Shown here piece by piece: positions 53,501 through 64,000 of a stretch of DNA of 64,000 bases. The notes beneath the pieces were generated by a model. It was not told where the DNA came from and searched no databases. It saw only the letters and a program-made list of their open reading frames with translations. Made by a program: the position numbers and the translations under genes. Source of the stretch: Prostheceraeus crozeri. Taxonomy: Eukaryota > Platyhelminthes > Polycladida > Euryleptidae. How positions within the stretch are numbered: position 1 is the first letter of the stretch; every line of letters starts with the position of its first letter. Location of the stretch: NCBI GenBank assembly GCA_907163375.1, contig CAJQUW010005771.1:1-64000 (forward strand), read 5' to 3'.

Positions 53501-54845
53501 CTTCATGTTCCTTTCTCTTTCTCCTTCTCTCTTCTCTCTCCTTACTTTCTCTATCTCTTATCTTCCTCTACTCTCTTTTGTTTTACTCCTTTTCACTCTT
53601 TTTATACTCCTTTCTCTATCTCTTTTCGACTTCTTTCGCCAATCTTCTCTTCTTTATCTTCTCCCTTCTTCTTTTCTTTCTCTCTCTCTTCTTCCTTCTC
53701 TCTTCATCTCTTACATCTTTCCTTATTCCTCGTTCAGTTCCTTTCTCTTCTTTCCTCGTTTATTCCTCTCCTCTTCTCTTATTTCTTTCTCTAACATTTT
53801 ATTATATTTCTCATCTTCTTCTCTTTTTCTCTCCTCTATACGTTGTCTCGATCTCTTGATGTTCTTCTCTTTATTTTTATCATCTCTGTTACTTTCTACT
53901 TTTCTCTTCTTTTCATTCCTTTATCTTCTCTCTCATCGTCTCTCCTCTCCTTCGTCATCCTTCCCTTCGTTTTTTTTTTCTTTATTCCTCTACCTCTCTC
54001 ATCTACTTCTCTTTGCTTTTCTCTTCTCTCTTCTTCTCCTTGTTCCTTTCTTTTCTCTTTCTTTTTTTTTGCTTATTTTTTCTTCTCTTTCATCTTTTTA
54101 TCTTCTCTTCTCTCTTCTCCTCCTACTCTTCCTCTTCTCTCTTTTCTCTTACTTTTCTCAGGCTCATTTTCTCTTCTCTCTCTTCTCATTCTCTCATCTC
54201 TTTCTCTTCTATCTTTTTTCGTTTATCATTTCTTCACTTATCTTCCTTCTTCCTTCTCTCGTTCTTCTCTTTCTTCCTCATTTCCTTTTCTTGTTTTCTT
54301 CTTTCTTCTCTCTTTTTTCTATCTTCGTATCTTCTTTTCGTTCTCTTCTTCTCTCATTTTCTCATTTTCCTCTTCGTTTCATCTATTATCCTCATTCCTC
54401 AGTAAGTCGCTATCTTCCCTTCTCCCGTTTCTTCTTTGCTCTTTCTTCTCGTTCTTCCTCTTATTCTCTCTTTTCTCTCTCTATTTTCTTTCGCATTCTT
54501 CTTCTCTATTCTCTTATTTCCGTTCTTCTATTCTCTCTTCTCTTCGCTTTATTTCTCACTACTTTTCTTTCTCTTCTTCTCGTCTCTCATTGAATCATCT
54601 CTATTTATTTCTTCTCTTCTTACTCTTTTGCCTCTTCGTTTCTTCATCTCTTTCTCTTCTCTCACTCTCGCCTCTTCCTCTTCTACTTTTCTCTTTTCTT
54701 TTTCTTCCTCATTTTTCTTCTCTCTTCACTACTTCTCTTTTCTATCCTTCTCTTTTCTCTTATCTCCGTCTCTTTCTCTCTACTTTCTCTTTTCTTCTTT
54801 CCATCTCTCTCTCGATCTTTCTCTTCCTTTCTTCTCTTTCTATAT
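50590..54845. repeat. 4.2-kb polypyrimidine (TC-rich) tract
   Basis: For over 4 kb the plus strand is almost entirely T and C, in irregular mixtures of TTCTCTTC, TCTCTC, TTTCTT and similar, with rare isolated purines. It is not a simple dinucleotide repeat, and no single period is obvious. Because stop codons all need purines, long accidental reading frames appear in all plus frames. The tract is intronic to the minus-strand host gene, so the transcript would be GA-rich. Such mirror-like tracts can adopt triplex (H-DNA) structures. Confidence 0.95.
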
Positions 54846-55061
54846 TCAGATGTTCGTAGCTTCTTCCATCCGCTTGACGTCATCCGAGCCATTCTTTGAT
54901 TCAATTCTTTTTCTTCCTCTTGGAACGCTTCCCTCCGCTCCATTCTTCCTTCCAATGGCCCCAAAAGGAACAAGCTTTATTTTCATTAATAATTGCAGCT
55001 TTCATTTCACGGACAATTCCTAAACCATACAGGATGGTCCGCCAAACAGGAGGTTCTTCAT

Positions 55062-55622
55062 ACTTCAGTTGATGCTGAAAAACAGCTTTCGTTCTCTCCT
55101 TGAAATTTATTGACCTGAGATTAAAATAGTTAATGTTTAAAAGATATGTACAAACCCCCTACGCTGTTTCGAGCGTTCGCTTCTTCCTCAGCGGGTAATT
55201 CGCTAAAAACCAACTGTAGATTAAAGGTAATGTTGATTCGAGTGCTATGGCAGAACATGTCTGAAATGTAGATCAAAACGTTTGACTGACTTTGACCTTG
55301 AAATTCTTGATAAGTGCAAAGATGCATTGGACACTAGACTGACTGAAAGCTCGTTACATTAAACAGTTGATTCCAAAAATCAATCGAAGAAAAGAGTTGA
55401 CGGTATTTTAAACATCTTTCCTCGACCGTTAGCACTGTACGTATTATAAGCAGCCCACATGAGCTGGGCCAGATCAGTTGGTTTTTAGACGGAATTACCC
55501 CCTGAGAAGATGCGAACGCTCGAAACGCGTAGGGGTTGTACATATCTTTTAATTAACTATTTTTATCTTGTCAATAAATTTCAAGGAGATGACGAAAGCT
55601 GTTTTTAGGCATCAACTGAAGT
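55062..55622. mobile_element. Small foldback element
   Basis: ACTTCAGTTGATGC at 55062 is matched in inverse by GCATCAACTGAAGT ending at 55622. The pairing continues inward through the TTTCGTTCTCTCCTTGAAAT and CCTACGC..TTTCGAGCGTTCGC blocks (about 55165-55185 and 55505-55530). It is about 560 bp long, with arms of roughly 150 bp with gaps. No TSD was confirmed and no gene is present. Confidence 0.7.
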
Positions 55623-55915
55623 GTGATTCCTAAAACCATTTTTCTCTTGAGGTCCAGAGCATGATAGAATGCCCCGTTCAATTGAAGTAGTTTGCAAAAA
55701 AAATCGTGAACTTCAGCTGGAAAAGTGGTTCACATTTCGGTGTTAAGCGGTAATAGAACGCCGTTAATTACATTCATGCTTATAAAAGTAGAAGACTTCC
55801 TAATTACCATGAAGCTTCCGAAGTACGGTAGATTAGGAATGTGTGTCACATCAGAAAGCATGTTTCATTTTATTATGTATATTCATTGTTTGTTGTAACA
55901 TTACAAGCGTGCATA

Positions 55916-57611
55916 CCGTAAAACCTGTAATTGAAGGCCACCTGTAATTGAAGGTCACCTGTAATAGAAGGCCACCCTAGCGAGGAGGATTGAATATAAT
56001 AATTAGGAAGGCCCACCCTGTAATTTTGAATAGCCACACGTAATGGAGAAGCCATTGCTCTAGTCGATGGTAAGTTGTTTTGGAAAAATCGAGACCGCCT
56101 ATACCCTCTAACACATGAACGCTCCTACAATCTCCAATAGAGTGTTTCTGCTGCTTGTAGCCTACTTCATACTAGCATTAATAAAGAATAGGAGAAGGAA
56201 AACATTTCGACCTTGCCTGCTGGGGTCCCCTCAGAGATGCTTTGCCTCTGTTCCTAATCAGGCTTTGCCGGTAACTGTTGTTTCCTCTGTGCGGAGCTAT
56301 ATTTAGAAGTAGTACCGGTATATCTGGATAGTCAACTTCTCAGTACGTCTGCGCTAATGAAAACGGTGAGCTTCACGTTTTATACATGCATGTTGACTGC
56401 ATAGGTCTGATGGATTCAACATGCCGACCATTTGTGCTATTGAAAGAACACAAGGTCTCTCCGATATCATGCCATATTTGTGGAGAAGTTCAAAAAAACT
56501 ATTGTCGACGCTCCTCATGGGCCGGTCGAAAACCTTCTGACCGTTCCGGAATATCTGAGGAAGATCCTGCTTGGCTATTCACATGTTCGGTAAACGCCTT
56601 CTGTGGGGATGGGACTCCTTTTAGGTGGCCACAACACTTCAGTGACTCAACCAAAAACAACAAACTCAAGAAACTGCACAATCCGGACACCCCGCAGTAA
56701 TCCCCGGAGGGTATTGCACCAAGTACATCCAAGCACCTGATGTGTACTGGAACGGCTCCTCGTTCATAAGCAAAGATCAGGCAATAATACTACGAGGGAC
56801 TGTGGATGGTTATTTTATGGTGAGGAAGACGTTTATACCAAGCTCCCTGGTAACACGACGCGCACCCTCGATGGAGGGTGTAATCTCGGATGGATGGTTT
56901 GAGGCTTGGAGGCCCAGGATTTACCAAAGTGACTTGATCGAAAGAATCGTTTTGTTTTGGGATGTGGACTTATCTCATCGCCCTGGACGGGTCAAGAAGA
57001 CAACACAAAATTCATTGTTTATAAGTCCCGGAGGGCGAGCGAGATTCCCGAATGGATTGCGCAGCTCTCCGAGAAGCACGAATTCGGATGAAAGCGAAAA
57101 TATTGATCCGACCTCTGACTAGCAACTGATGAAACGAACCAGCAGAGTGATAGCCGATGATTGACATAACTCGCTAGTTGAATTTCGAGTAATAAGTGTA
57201 ATACACTCAGGTTTGAATTCAAAATCTTTTGAATCACACCAAACGTAAATTATTGATGTTAGTGTCAATTTTGTTTTTTAAAATTTCGTCTCTTTTTTAT
57301 CAACAATCTATTAGATTTTCATCAGCAGTATTTTAACGATGACTTTTACACATTGTCCTCCCTTATCTACGTACAATGGAGTACCTACATGTAGCGAAGG
57401 GCCTCTCTCAACTCAACCGGGGGGTTTCAACTGAATTTGTTAACATTGAAGTTGGAACAAATAAAATTCAAATTTTTATAGACCTAAAAATACCGAAAAT
57501 TGATGGTTGTAAAATAGAAGGCCACCCTGTAATTGAAGGCCACCTGTAATAGAAGGCCACCTTACCATGGAGGTTGAAAAAGGCCATGGCCTTCAATTAC
57601 AGGTTTTACGG
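55916..57611. mobile_element. TA-flanked DNA element with CCGTAAAACCTGTAATTGAA ends
   Basis: The left end CCGTAAAACCTGTAATTGAA and the right end, its reverse complement finishing TTTTACGG at 57611, are flanked by TA (55914-55915, 57612-57613). Each end carries two to four repeats of CACCTGTAATAGAAGGC. The ends resemble pogo/Tigger-type elements that begin near TACCGTAAAACC. The interior contains an unidentified protein-like segment at 56386-57122 rather than an obvious DDE transposase. Confidence 0.8.
56386..57122 (+). pseudogene. Unidentified ORF cargo inside TA-flanked element
   Basis: Two frames. The first (56386-56700) starts MHVDCIGLMDSTCRPFVLL and includes ISCHICGEVQKNYC, a CxxC plus C pattern that may bind zinc. 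The second is open from about 56706 to 57122 and includes GGYCTKYIQAPDVYWNGSSF, then DGYFMVRKTFIPSSLV, ending in a Ser/Asp-rich tail. A frame change lies near 56700. The phrasing looks like real protein rather than chance, but I recognise neither part. It may be a degenerate accessory protein of the element or a captured host fragment. Confidence 0.45.
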
Positions 57612-57969
57612 TATTTCCTCTACAGCCACAGTTTAGAAAGCAAATTATAACTCTCTAAGTTGTTAGCATTCTGCAAAACATAAGAAATTCACTACTTCGT
57701 ATTTCGATTAGATTGAGGATGAAATTTGTTGAGAACGGGTATGTAAAAATAAGAGCCCGGAAATAATAATTTTAAAATGGCAGCTAAAATGTTGTAAAAA
57801 GGCACCTAAAATTCAGAAAAGTACATTTATTGTGTAGTTAATCAATCATGCTGATTGCATGCAACCACAGCAAGCTTTGACAGATTGTCAAAAGAAATGT
57901 CTGTCACTAAGAATGTAGTTTTGTTGTGAAAGTGATCGTTCCAAATCGGGAGTACAGCAAAGGCGAGAC

Positions 57970-58690
57970 CCGTTTACCCCAGGTGGCAAAGCAAAATCGG
58001 GAACAATCGATTCGAAAGTTTGTACACGTTTGAGCACTTCACGAAACATTTTCTGTTTATTCGAAGTGAGTTTATCAACAACAGGAAATTGTAGGCGAAT
58101 TTCCTCAGCAACACGATGGAATGAATGTACAAGACAAGAAATACCATATGTTGCATGGAAGGAAACAGAACTTTCAGTGCATGCCCTGCTTTAGTCACGC
58201 ATAGAGCACCCTCCGTCACATGCAAGAGAGCTTGATCATGTTGAGTTCTTATTGGCCATAAGATAGTTACGGCATATTGATAAACAACTGTGCAATCGTC
58301 GAACTAGTATTTTCTGCAGCATCCTGATTGCAAAAGCAATAACTGAGAATCTTCGGTATTCAATGTCCCGACTCGGAACTTTACTGTGTGACGACCAGTG
58401 ACGTCTGGCGTTTCGTCGATCGAAAACAAAATATAATGCTCTATCGAGTTTCTAATCATATCTATATTATGCACAACATCGTTTTTTCCGATTACTTGAT
58501 TCGGATGGCACGCTTTCCTTAGTGCACTTCTGAATACCTTTTAGAACTGGATTTTCCAGTTTCCAAAGATAAATAGAAGAAGGCGTGAATGCGTGACATT
58601 CACCAAGAAAAACAAATTGTGGTTGCTTCCCCGAAGCTTCGTAGCACGACTTACGTAGAGCATTGAGGCTGGCTATTTTCCTTCACTTTT
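57970..58690 (-). pseudogene. hAT-like (DUF659-type) transposase relic
   Basis: The minus strand shows, across frames, a SIEHYILFSIDETPDVTGR block (about 58395-58450), then KAGHALKVLFPSMQHMV, then VHSFHRVAEEIRLQFPVVDK (about 58075-58130) and VQTFESIVPDFALPP ending near 57975. Similar blocks (CLAHALHRVAEEIR, PSRV..F) occur in widespread invertebrate hAT-type proteins. Several frameshifts are present and the C-terminal dimerisation region is missing, so this is a relic. Confidence 0.65.
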
Positions 58691-59052
58691 CACTTACAAG
58701 TAATTACAAAATTACTCGTATGTATCTTTTGCTCGTCTTGCAGTGCGAGAGACATAATTTCCGCTATTTATGTGCTGCATGACGTAATGCTTCTCAGAAA
58801 AATACAATTGAAACAATACTTTGGAATTTGGGTATTTTGCACGGGACTTAAGGAAATTACTGCAGATATTTATGCAGTGCTTTTTATCAAGATTTAGTTG
58901 CACACACGGCGAAAAATTAAAGCCGAAACCTTTTATTTGCTATCAAGCCATAGCTTCATCAAAAAATATAGCAAGCACTTTGCAGTTGCGTAGCGCTACA
59001 GAAAGAACAGGATGTTATCTTTTTACAACAGATTTAATAAAGTATACTACAG

Positions 59053-61166
59053 CAGGCCTGTGATTAGCCTATGAAAAAAATTGAGGACTTTTTTGTGTAA
59101 AATTTGAGGAATGGAAACGGAGCCTAATATGATAATTGCAAGAAAAACTCGAAATTTTAGCACGGATTTTGGGCCAAACTTCAAGTCATGTAAGTCACAA
59201 CGAAGAAGGCAACCCCAGGGTTGACCACACCACACTCCACCACACTTTTTGAAGTTGTGTATATTACAAAGGGATATTGACTTGGTCATAATCATTTCCC
59301 TCGTTATTGCGAATTTAATTTGTTGCCTCATGTATTATCTGCTTAGTATATGTCGAACAGAGGATGTCAGATCACAAGCTGCTGATATCACTCTGCTTCA
59401 CGCTATCGTCTCCAATTCAATGATGCTTGTCAGATTTGTATACTGTAATTTTTTGAATGTAGGATATATCCTCAACCACATGCATCTAGGGCTTTGCAAC
59501 GATTTATTTTTACGGACTTTAGACAAATTCTAAACTAGAGAGCAACCCATAAGTATAGAAAGCTTAAAATCGTTGACGGAATGCTTGTGACTTAAAAAAG
59601 TCAGTAATTTATTATGAAGGATGCGCCACATTACACACTAATTTATTAATATTACGTTATACTGCATAAGTTTTGGTGGCTCTAGTTTGTTAGCGTTTGA
59701 TCATATCGCTCCGATCTACGTTCAAATGAACATGAATTCTCTCATACAACACAAAAAAAGTGTCGGGAACAGGCTTGCCGTTAAGTTGCTGGTCTCATCT
59801 ACGCAAAAAGTGAAAGATTTTTGCTTTCGCCCTCTATTCTTTTAAGTTGCGCAGAGATATTGACATCCACATCTTGCAGTGGACCCAGGTTGAAAATCTA
59901 ACAACCCAGTACTATGTGGTTCAATGTCTTAATTAATCTGAGTTTCCGCATACAACGATAAGCAATGTGTGCGCTAGTTTCACACCAAGCTGTGTTCAGC
60001 AAATTATGAAAACGATCTATAAGTGAATAATTCATCCAGGATAAATGTCGGTCAGCAGACCCTGGAAAACGTAGCTGCAAAAAGATTCATGGGATAGCAG
60101 AGCTTCATGCGCTTCCAACCCCGCACGCTAGTGACCTGGAGGCATGTAGACACCAAATTTAGCGACCATCCGCTTTACCCCGTCGGATGTGTTCATGTTC
60201 AGCGGAAATAAAATGGAGGAGAGTGAGTGAAACAAACGCTTCAGTTGATAAGAGCACTGAAATCCAACTGAGCTGGGTTACCTATATGTTATCACATAAT
60301 GAATATAGAAGATCGATATCCATAAGTTCTTTAAGAAGTACAGGCATGCATTTGGCAACCCTATAGTCGCAGAAACATATAAAGAAGGTTGTGAAACAAG
60401 TCAAGATAATTAATGAAAATAATTGAATAAGCATTTGATTGTTGGAATTCTAAGCATTATTATGAAGTTAGAAGTAAAAAATTACTGACAGTGTTCAAAT
60501 ATACAATTTCTGTAGGTTGATCGCAATGCTTCACTCATTAAATACGTGAAAGCATTTAATGAGTGAGTTCGACAGACAATAACTTCGGACAATTTCTCTG
60601 CTTAGCAAAATAAGTCCGGACGAACCGGAACATCGATAGCCCTGTAGTTTGCAGAAATGGAAACGACGTGAAACAAGATCAAAATTCAACGTAGCAAAGT
60701 GCGTCAAGGTAACAAAATCAAAAAACCAAGCTAACGACTGGTTAATTTTTGATATGCTATTGGCGAGTAAGTCGTTCTTTTCAAAATTATGTTTATCACT
60801 ATATTGAAAAGATTCTATTTAACAGTCAGCCCATCTAGATGCTAAGAGGACAGGTCTGTGTCCAATCAAAATATCAGATCTAGCTAGCACAGCGGGATTA
60901 CGCTATCTAAAATCTACCAGGTGATCATGATTAGCAGTCTGGATGTAGAATGCATGTTATAGGATTCTATATTAGCTTCTTGATTGGAAGTTTACACATC
61001 ATCGCCATTCGCCAAAAAACAATACACTATCCTACACTTAGTCTGTAGTGTGTCATATTTGAGGAATTTCTCATAGTTTAGCTATATTTGAGGAATTTTT
61101 GAGGATTTGAGGAATAATAAACAAATTTGAGGAATCTGAGGAATTTAAGGAGTAATCACAGGCCTG
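59053..61166. mobile_element. Non-autonomous hAT-like element (CAGGCCTGTGATTA ends)
   Basis: CAGGCCTGTGATTA at 59053 pairs with TAATCACAGGCCTG ending at 61166. Inside both ends are runs of TTGAGGAATTTGAGGA-type repeats, clearest at 61060-61155. Flanks CTACAG and CTACAC agree at five of six bases, which may be an old duplication. The 2.1-kb interior has no recognisable coding region. Confidence 0.7.
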
Positions 61167-61693
61167 CTACACGCATTATTCGAAAAATTGCGGTTACACA
61201 TTTTCACATTATATCGGCATTAGTATATTAATTAATAAACACGTTATTATTCATTTCCATAAATTCCTCAAAACGCAATTTATAACTTTTAGCTGTTCTC
61301 ACTCAGGTAGAACAGTAGAACAATAGGTCTAACTCATTTGCTGCTTAAAAGTTTACGGGGCAGGCCCCGCAGACCCCCTAAATACGCCTATGCTCTAAAT
61401 TAAATTCGAAGTGCACGGTGAATGATTTCACACGCACCATTCGTGCGTGTGGAATGCCTTAAAAACACTTCATTTATGGCATTTTTGCCTGAAGCTCCAA
61501 GCACTAGTAATAATAAATAATGGATTGGTTATTTACAATTATCTGCCTATCTTATTTGATAATTGCATTTACCTGATGAAGTAAAGGAGATCGGGATTCG
61601 ATAGAATAATAAACAATAGCCTTCTTCTCAAACGATAACTACATGACTAATTTTGCTCTCAATTTCGAGCGATGAACTCACATATAGACTCAC

Positions 61694-62140
61694 CTTCCGC
61701 CATACTACTGCTCGCCTCATCTGTACTGGAGCCGTGAAGAATAATATTGGTGTCAGCGGAATTCTCTTCAATTTCCTCGAAATCGTCAGTATCAGCTGAT
61801 GATCGATTGATCTCATCATCTAGATCGTGTTCCTCCCCTTCGACTATGCTTTCCTCCTCTTCCTCTGTTACTTCATCATCCTCCGTTACATCTTCTACCA
61901 AATCCTCTACGTCGTGGCCTTCAGCACCAGCATTCTCTTTGTCGTCTCGCATACCATCAGTGGAGGGAGTGCTCGGACATTCGATCTTCGAGACGACCTC
62001 TTCCTGACCAGAGATTGCATCCAGCCTTCTTTTCTCCTCGCGCCTTCTCTCTCGAGTTAATCGCATGGAAGGCTGAGAACTCGCAGATTCTGAATCTCCA
62101 CTGTCTTCATCATCTCCTGCGACCATTGGAGAACTAACAC
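61694..62140 (-). CDS. Host gene internal exon, acidic
   Basis: The acceptor TTCTATTTGTAG precedes GTGTTAGTTCTCC at 62140, and the donor GGAAG|GTGAGT lies at 61694/61693. The exon is 447 bp (exactly 149 codons) with phase 1 at both ends, so it could be skipped without a frameshift. The protein contains RLTRERRREEKRRLDAISG, then a strongly acidic run rich in Glu/Asp (EDLVEDVTEDDEVTEEEEES) and Ser. Such composition suggests a nuclear chromatin or transcription-associated protein, but I cannot name it. Further 5' exons must lie beyond the window. Confidence 0.7.
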
Positions 62141-62402
62141 CTACAAATAGAATCAAACCATTTCAGCATAATCGAATTCCAAGGAATTATTATGAAATGT
62201 TCAGATACTTTAGACTGAAAAATTGTGAGAATTTTATACAATTATTGTAACCAAATACACGTACATTTTATGTAGGAGAGTGAATCTAATTTGTTCCAAT
62301 TAGTGTTCATTCTAATTGCATCCATCATTATTTCGATTACATGTCTGCTAGGTTAGCCTACTCATTTTTATCGCCATAAAATTCTTCATTGCACTTCAAT
62401 TA

Positions 62403-62424
62403 TAGAATAGAATAGAATAGAATA
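62403..62424. repeat. (AATAG)n microsatellite, LINE 3' tail
   Basis: About four tandem AATAG units mark the 3' terminus of the minus-strand LINE that begins immediately above. Confidence 0.85.
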
Positions 62425-64000
62425 ACGTATATTTTCCAATTTCCTCAATAATGAGAAGCGTGAGGAATGTACAACATTTGAAAGTAAAAACACTTTTCAT
62501 TACAAGACAAAAATAAATAGAAAGTCAACAACAACAGCAAAAGTTACAAACAACAAGTCAGTTTACAAAAGTTACTTTAGGCTGAAACCGCTGTTTGATA
62601 ATTTAGCCATCGATGTCATAAATGTTTTGGAGCATGCGACTGTCTGAGACAAAGGGAGTTTGTATTTTTGTGAGCGAGTCATCACTGGGGGCACAAGATG
62701 ATGAAGAAGGTGGTTTCCGTCATTTACTGCACAAAGAAATTGCTTAAATCCCAAAATCATGCGTCTGTAGTCTAAAGGTATGAACTTTTCACATTCACAG
62801 TGTGGTCCACAAATTACACGGTGGCATCAACTCTGCACTCTCTCTATTGATGAAGACAATCCAGCATTCAAATTTACAAAAATCGGCGCGCAATATTCTA
62901 AGATGGATCGAATACAGCCGTTATATATTTGAACCAGAAAGTCATTCGATACATACGGTTTAAGACGTCGTAGTACATTGATGCGAGATGTTGCCCTTTT
63001 TACAATATAATTTTACATGTGAGGACCATTTCATCTTACTGTCAAAAATAACACCTAACAGTTTCATCTCATCTTTAATTGGAATATTCTGAAGGAAAAT
63101 TGTCGGAAAAGAAAATGCTACTTCCTAGATTTGTGGATGTACATTTGACAGCTTTTGAGTGATTTATGCACATTTTGTTTGCTACAGACCATGAAGAAAA
63201 TTGTGAAAAAATGCCACTCACATTACTGTTCATGGAGCTCACAGTTTCAAATACAATTCCACAAAGTATAACATCATCAGCATATTTGATGACGATGGAG
63301 TCACTTTTATTACACCATAAAAAATCAGACATATAATATGCAAAGATATAAGGGACCCAAAGACGAGCCCTGCGGGATTCCACTTACAACCTGTGTCACT
63401 GAACTGCATGAGTCTTTCCACTTGATTCTTTGAAACCTATCGGACAAGTAGTTCTGCACAAAGTTTAACAAAAAAGGTGAAAAATTATCGCGCACCATTT
63501 TTTCTATGAGTACTTTGTGAGACAGTCTATCGAAGCCTTTAGTAAGATCGAGAGCACACACATGACATGCCTTAACGTCAGGACGATCTAGGTGAGACAA
63601 CACAAATTCCTGCAAGCTTAATAATGCGCAGGCTGTCGAACTTTGCGGTCGAAACCCAAACTGAGAAGAGTCATACCGAGTTAGGAATTCAGACTTAACG
63701 TGCTTCATCCGACACTTTTCAAATATGCGTTCAAGCATTGGTAGCTTTGCGATGGGTCGCGTGTCATTCAATTTTGGGGGATACGATTTGGGAAAAGGAC
63801 AAATATCGTCTGCTTTCCATCTCATTGGCAAATTGGCATCCTCAAGACACTTGTTGAAGATATAACAGATTGGGTACGATAGAAATTGGACAAATTTTAA
63901 CAAGGCAATATTTGGAACCTTATCTGAGCCACAACCTGATCGAGGATTAACTTGAGTCAATTTCTCTTCAACTTCATGCAAACCAAATTCAAATGGAACG
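62404..64000 (-). mobile_element. CR1/Daphne-like LINE, 5' part beyond window
   Basis: A minus-strand non-LTR element enters from the right edge. Its RT domain lies at about 62572-63981. Its 3' end is an ATTCT microsatellite (plus strand AATAG repeats at 62404-62424), as is usual for CR1, L2, Daphne and Rex-type LINEs that end in short repeats rather than poly(A). Confidence 0.8.
62572..63981 (-). pseudogene. Reverse transcriptase of CR1/Daphne-like LINE
   Basis: Minus-strand blocks in order: SGCGSDKVPNIALLK, then RPIAKLPMLERIFEK, QFGFRPQSSTACALL, catalytic motif A in CALDLTKGFDRLSHKVL, SGIPQGSSLGPLY, then in the next frame IKYADDVILC with the YADD motif, INHSKAVKC, and further broken frames to the C-terminus (LGFKQFLCAVNDGNHLLHHL). 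A frameshift after the GPL block (63330-63380) and several later ones make the copy inactive, but both catalytic aspartate motifs are preserved. The orientation matches the host gene. Confidence 0.9.

Larger units (their letters stand above)
46993..61693 (-). other. Host gene intron, about 14.7 kb, with pyrimidine tract and transposons
   Basis: It is bounded by the GTGAGT donor at 61693 and the CCTCAG acceptor at 46993. It contains the Tc1/mariner relic (47.4-49.8 kb), a long pyrimidine tract (50.6-54.8 kb), a foldback element (55.1-55.6 kb), a TA-flanked element (55.9-57.6 kb) and hAT relics (58.0-61.2 kb). On the transcribed sense (minus strand) the pyrimidine tract reads as GA-rich. Confidence 0.6.

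Noticed and set aside
50719-54859. Several long plus-strand reading frames of 120-426 codons rich in Ser, Leu and Phe
   Set aside because: They lie in the pyrimidine tract, where stop codons cannot occur without purines. They overlap in all frames and have no protein features beyond Ser/Leu/Phe repetition.
61747-62007. Ser-rich plus-strand frame opposite the acidic exon
   Set aside because: It is the complement of Glu/Asp codons in the minus-strand exon that has proper splice sites.

Overview
This 64 kb window is nuclear DNA from a repeat-rich metazoan. It carries spliced host exons with canonical GT-AG boundaries, several families of eukaryotic DNA transposons with readable target-site duplications (TSDs), two non-LTR retrotransposon fragments and one complete-length Polinton (Maverick). 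No rRNA, tRNA, CRISPR array or bacterial operon was seen. A marine invertebrate is my best guess from the mixture of Polinton, RAG1-like transposon, hAT and piggyBac families; the species cannot be read from the sequence.

Left third. A 16,994-bp Polinton occupies 2710-19703, flanked by an exact 6-bp duplication GTGAGC. It lies just downstream of (perhaps inside) a decayed piggyBac-like gene. It encodes protein-primed DNA polymerase B, FtsK/HerA-type packaging ATPase, retrovirus-type integrase, adenovirus-type cysteine protease, double-jelly-roll major capsid protein, penton-like minor capsid protein, a fibre-like coiled-coil protein and several small proteins. Polymerase and ATPase are open. 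Major capsid and penton each carry one in-frame stop, and protease and integrase are frameshifted. The integrase reading frame begins with a parvovirus-VP1-like phospholipase A2 domain. The AT-rich element is also peppered with GC-rich double-hairpin inserts of about 25-33 bp (two short stems, mostly with 3-nt loops) inside and at the ends of its genes. I regard these as the most unusual structural signal here.

Middle. 20585-21820 is a 1.2-kb foldback element. 22.2-28.2 kb holds a broken Tc1/IS630-like helix-turn-helix gene split by a hAT element (exact 8-bp TSD) and a 5'-truncated LINE. 29014-31913 is a TTAA-flanked piggyBac with a degraded transposase. 33.6-35.2 kb is a hAT transposase with one in-frame stop.

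Right half. Three minus-strand exons (62140-61694, 46992-46712, 33183-32998) join in compatible phases and look like the 3' end of one host gene, with introns of about 14-15 kb. Those introns are full of transposons. The most notable has ends CACATGTCT, a 4-bp TSD ATTT and 763-bp inverted repeats around an intact 695-aa ORF. That protein's N-terminus carries the CxxC/CxxC/HxCxxC zinc pattern of the vertebrate RAG1 N-terminal region, and its C-terminal half shows a RAG1/Transib-like D-D-(CxxC)-(HxxxH)-E order. Nearby lie nested hAT and MITE elements, a Tc1/mariner relic, a 4.2-kb almost pure pyrimidine tract, a TA-flanked element carrying an unidentified ORF, hAT relics, and the 3' part of a CR1/Daphne-like LINE that runs off the right edge.

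All calls come from reading the sequence and supplied translations by eye. No database search was run, so family names rest on motif recognition.
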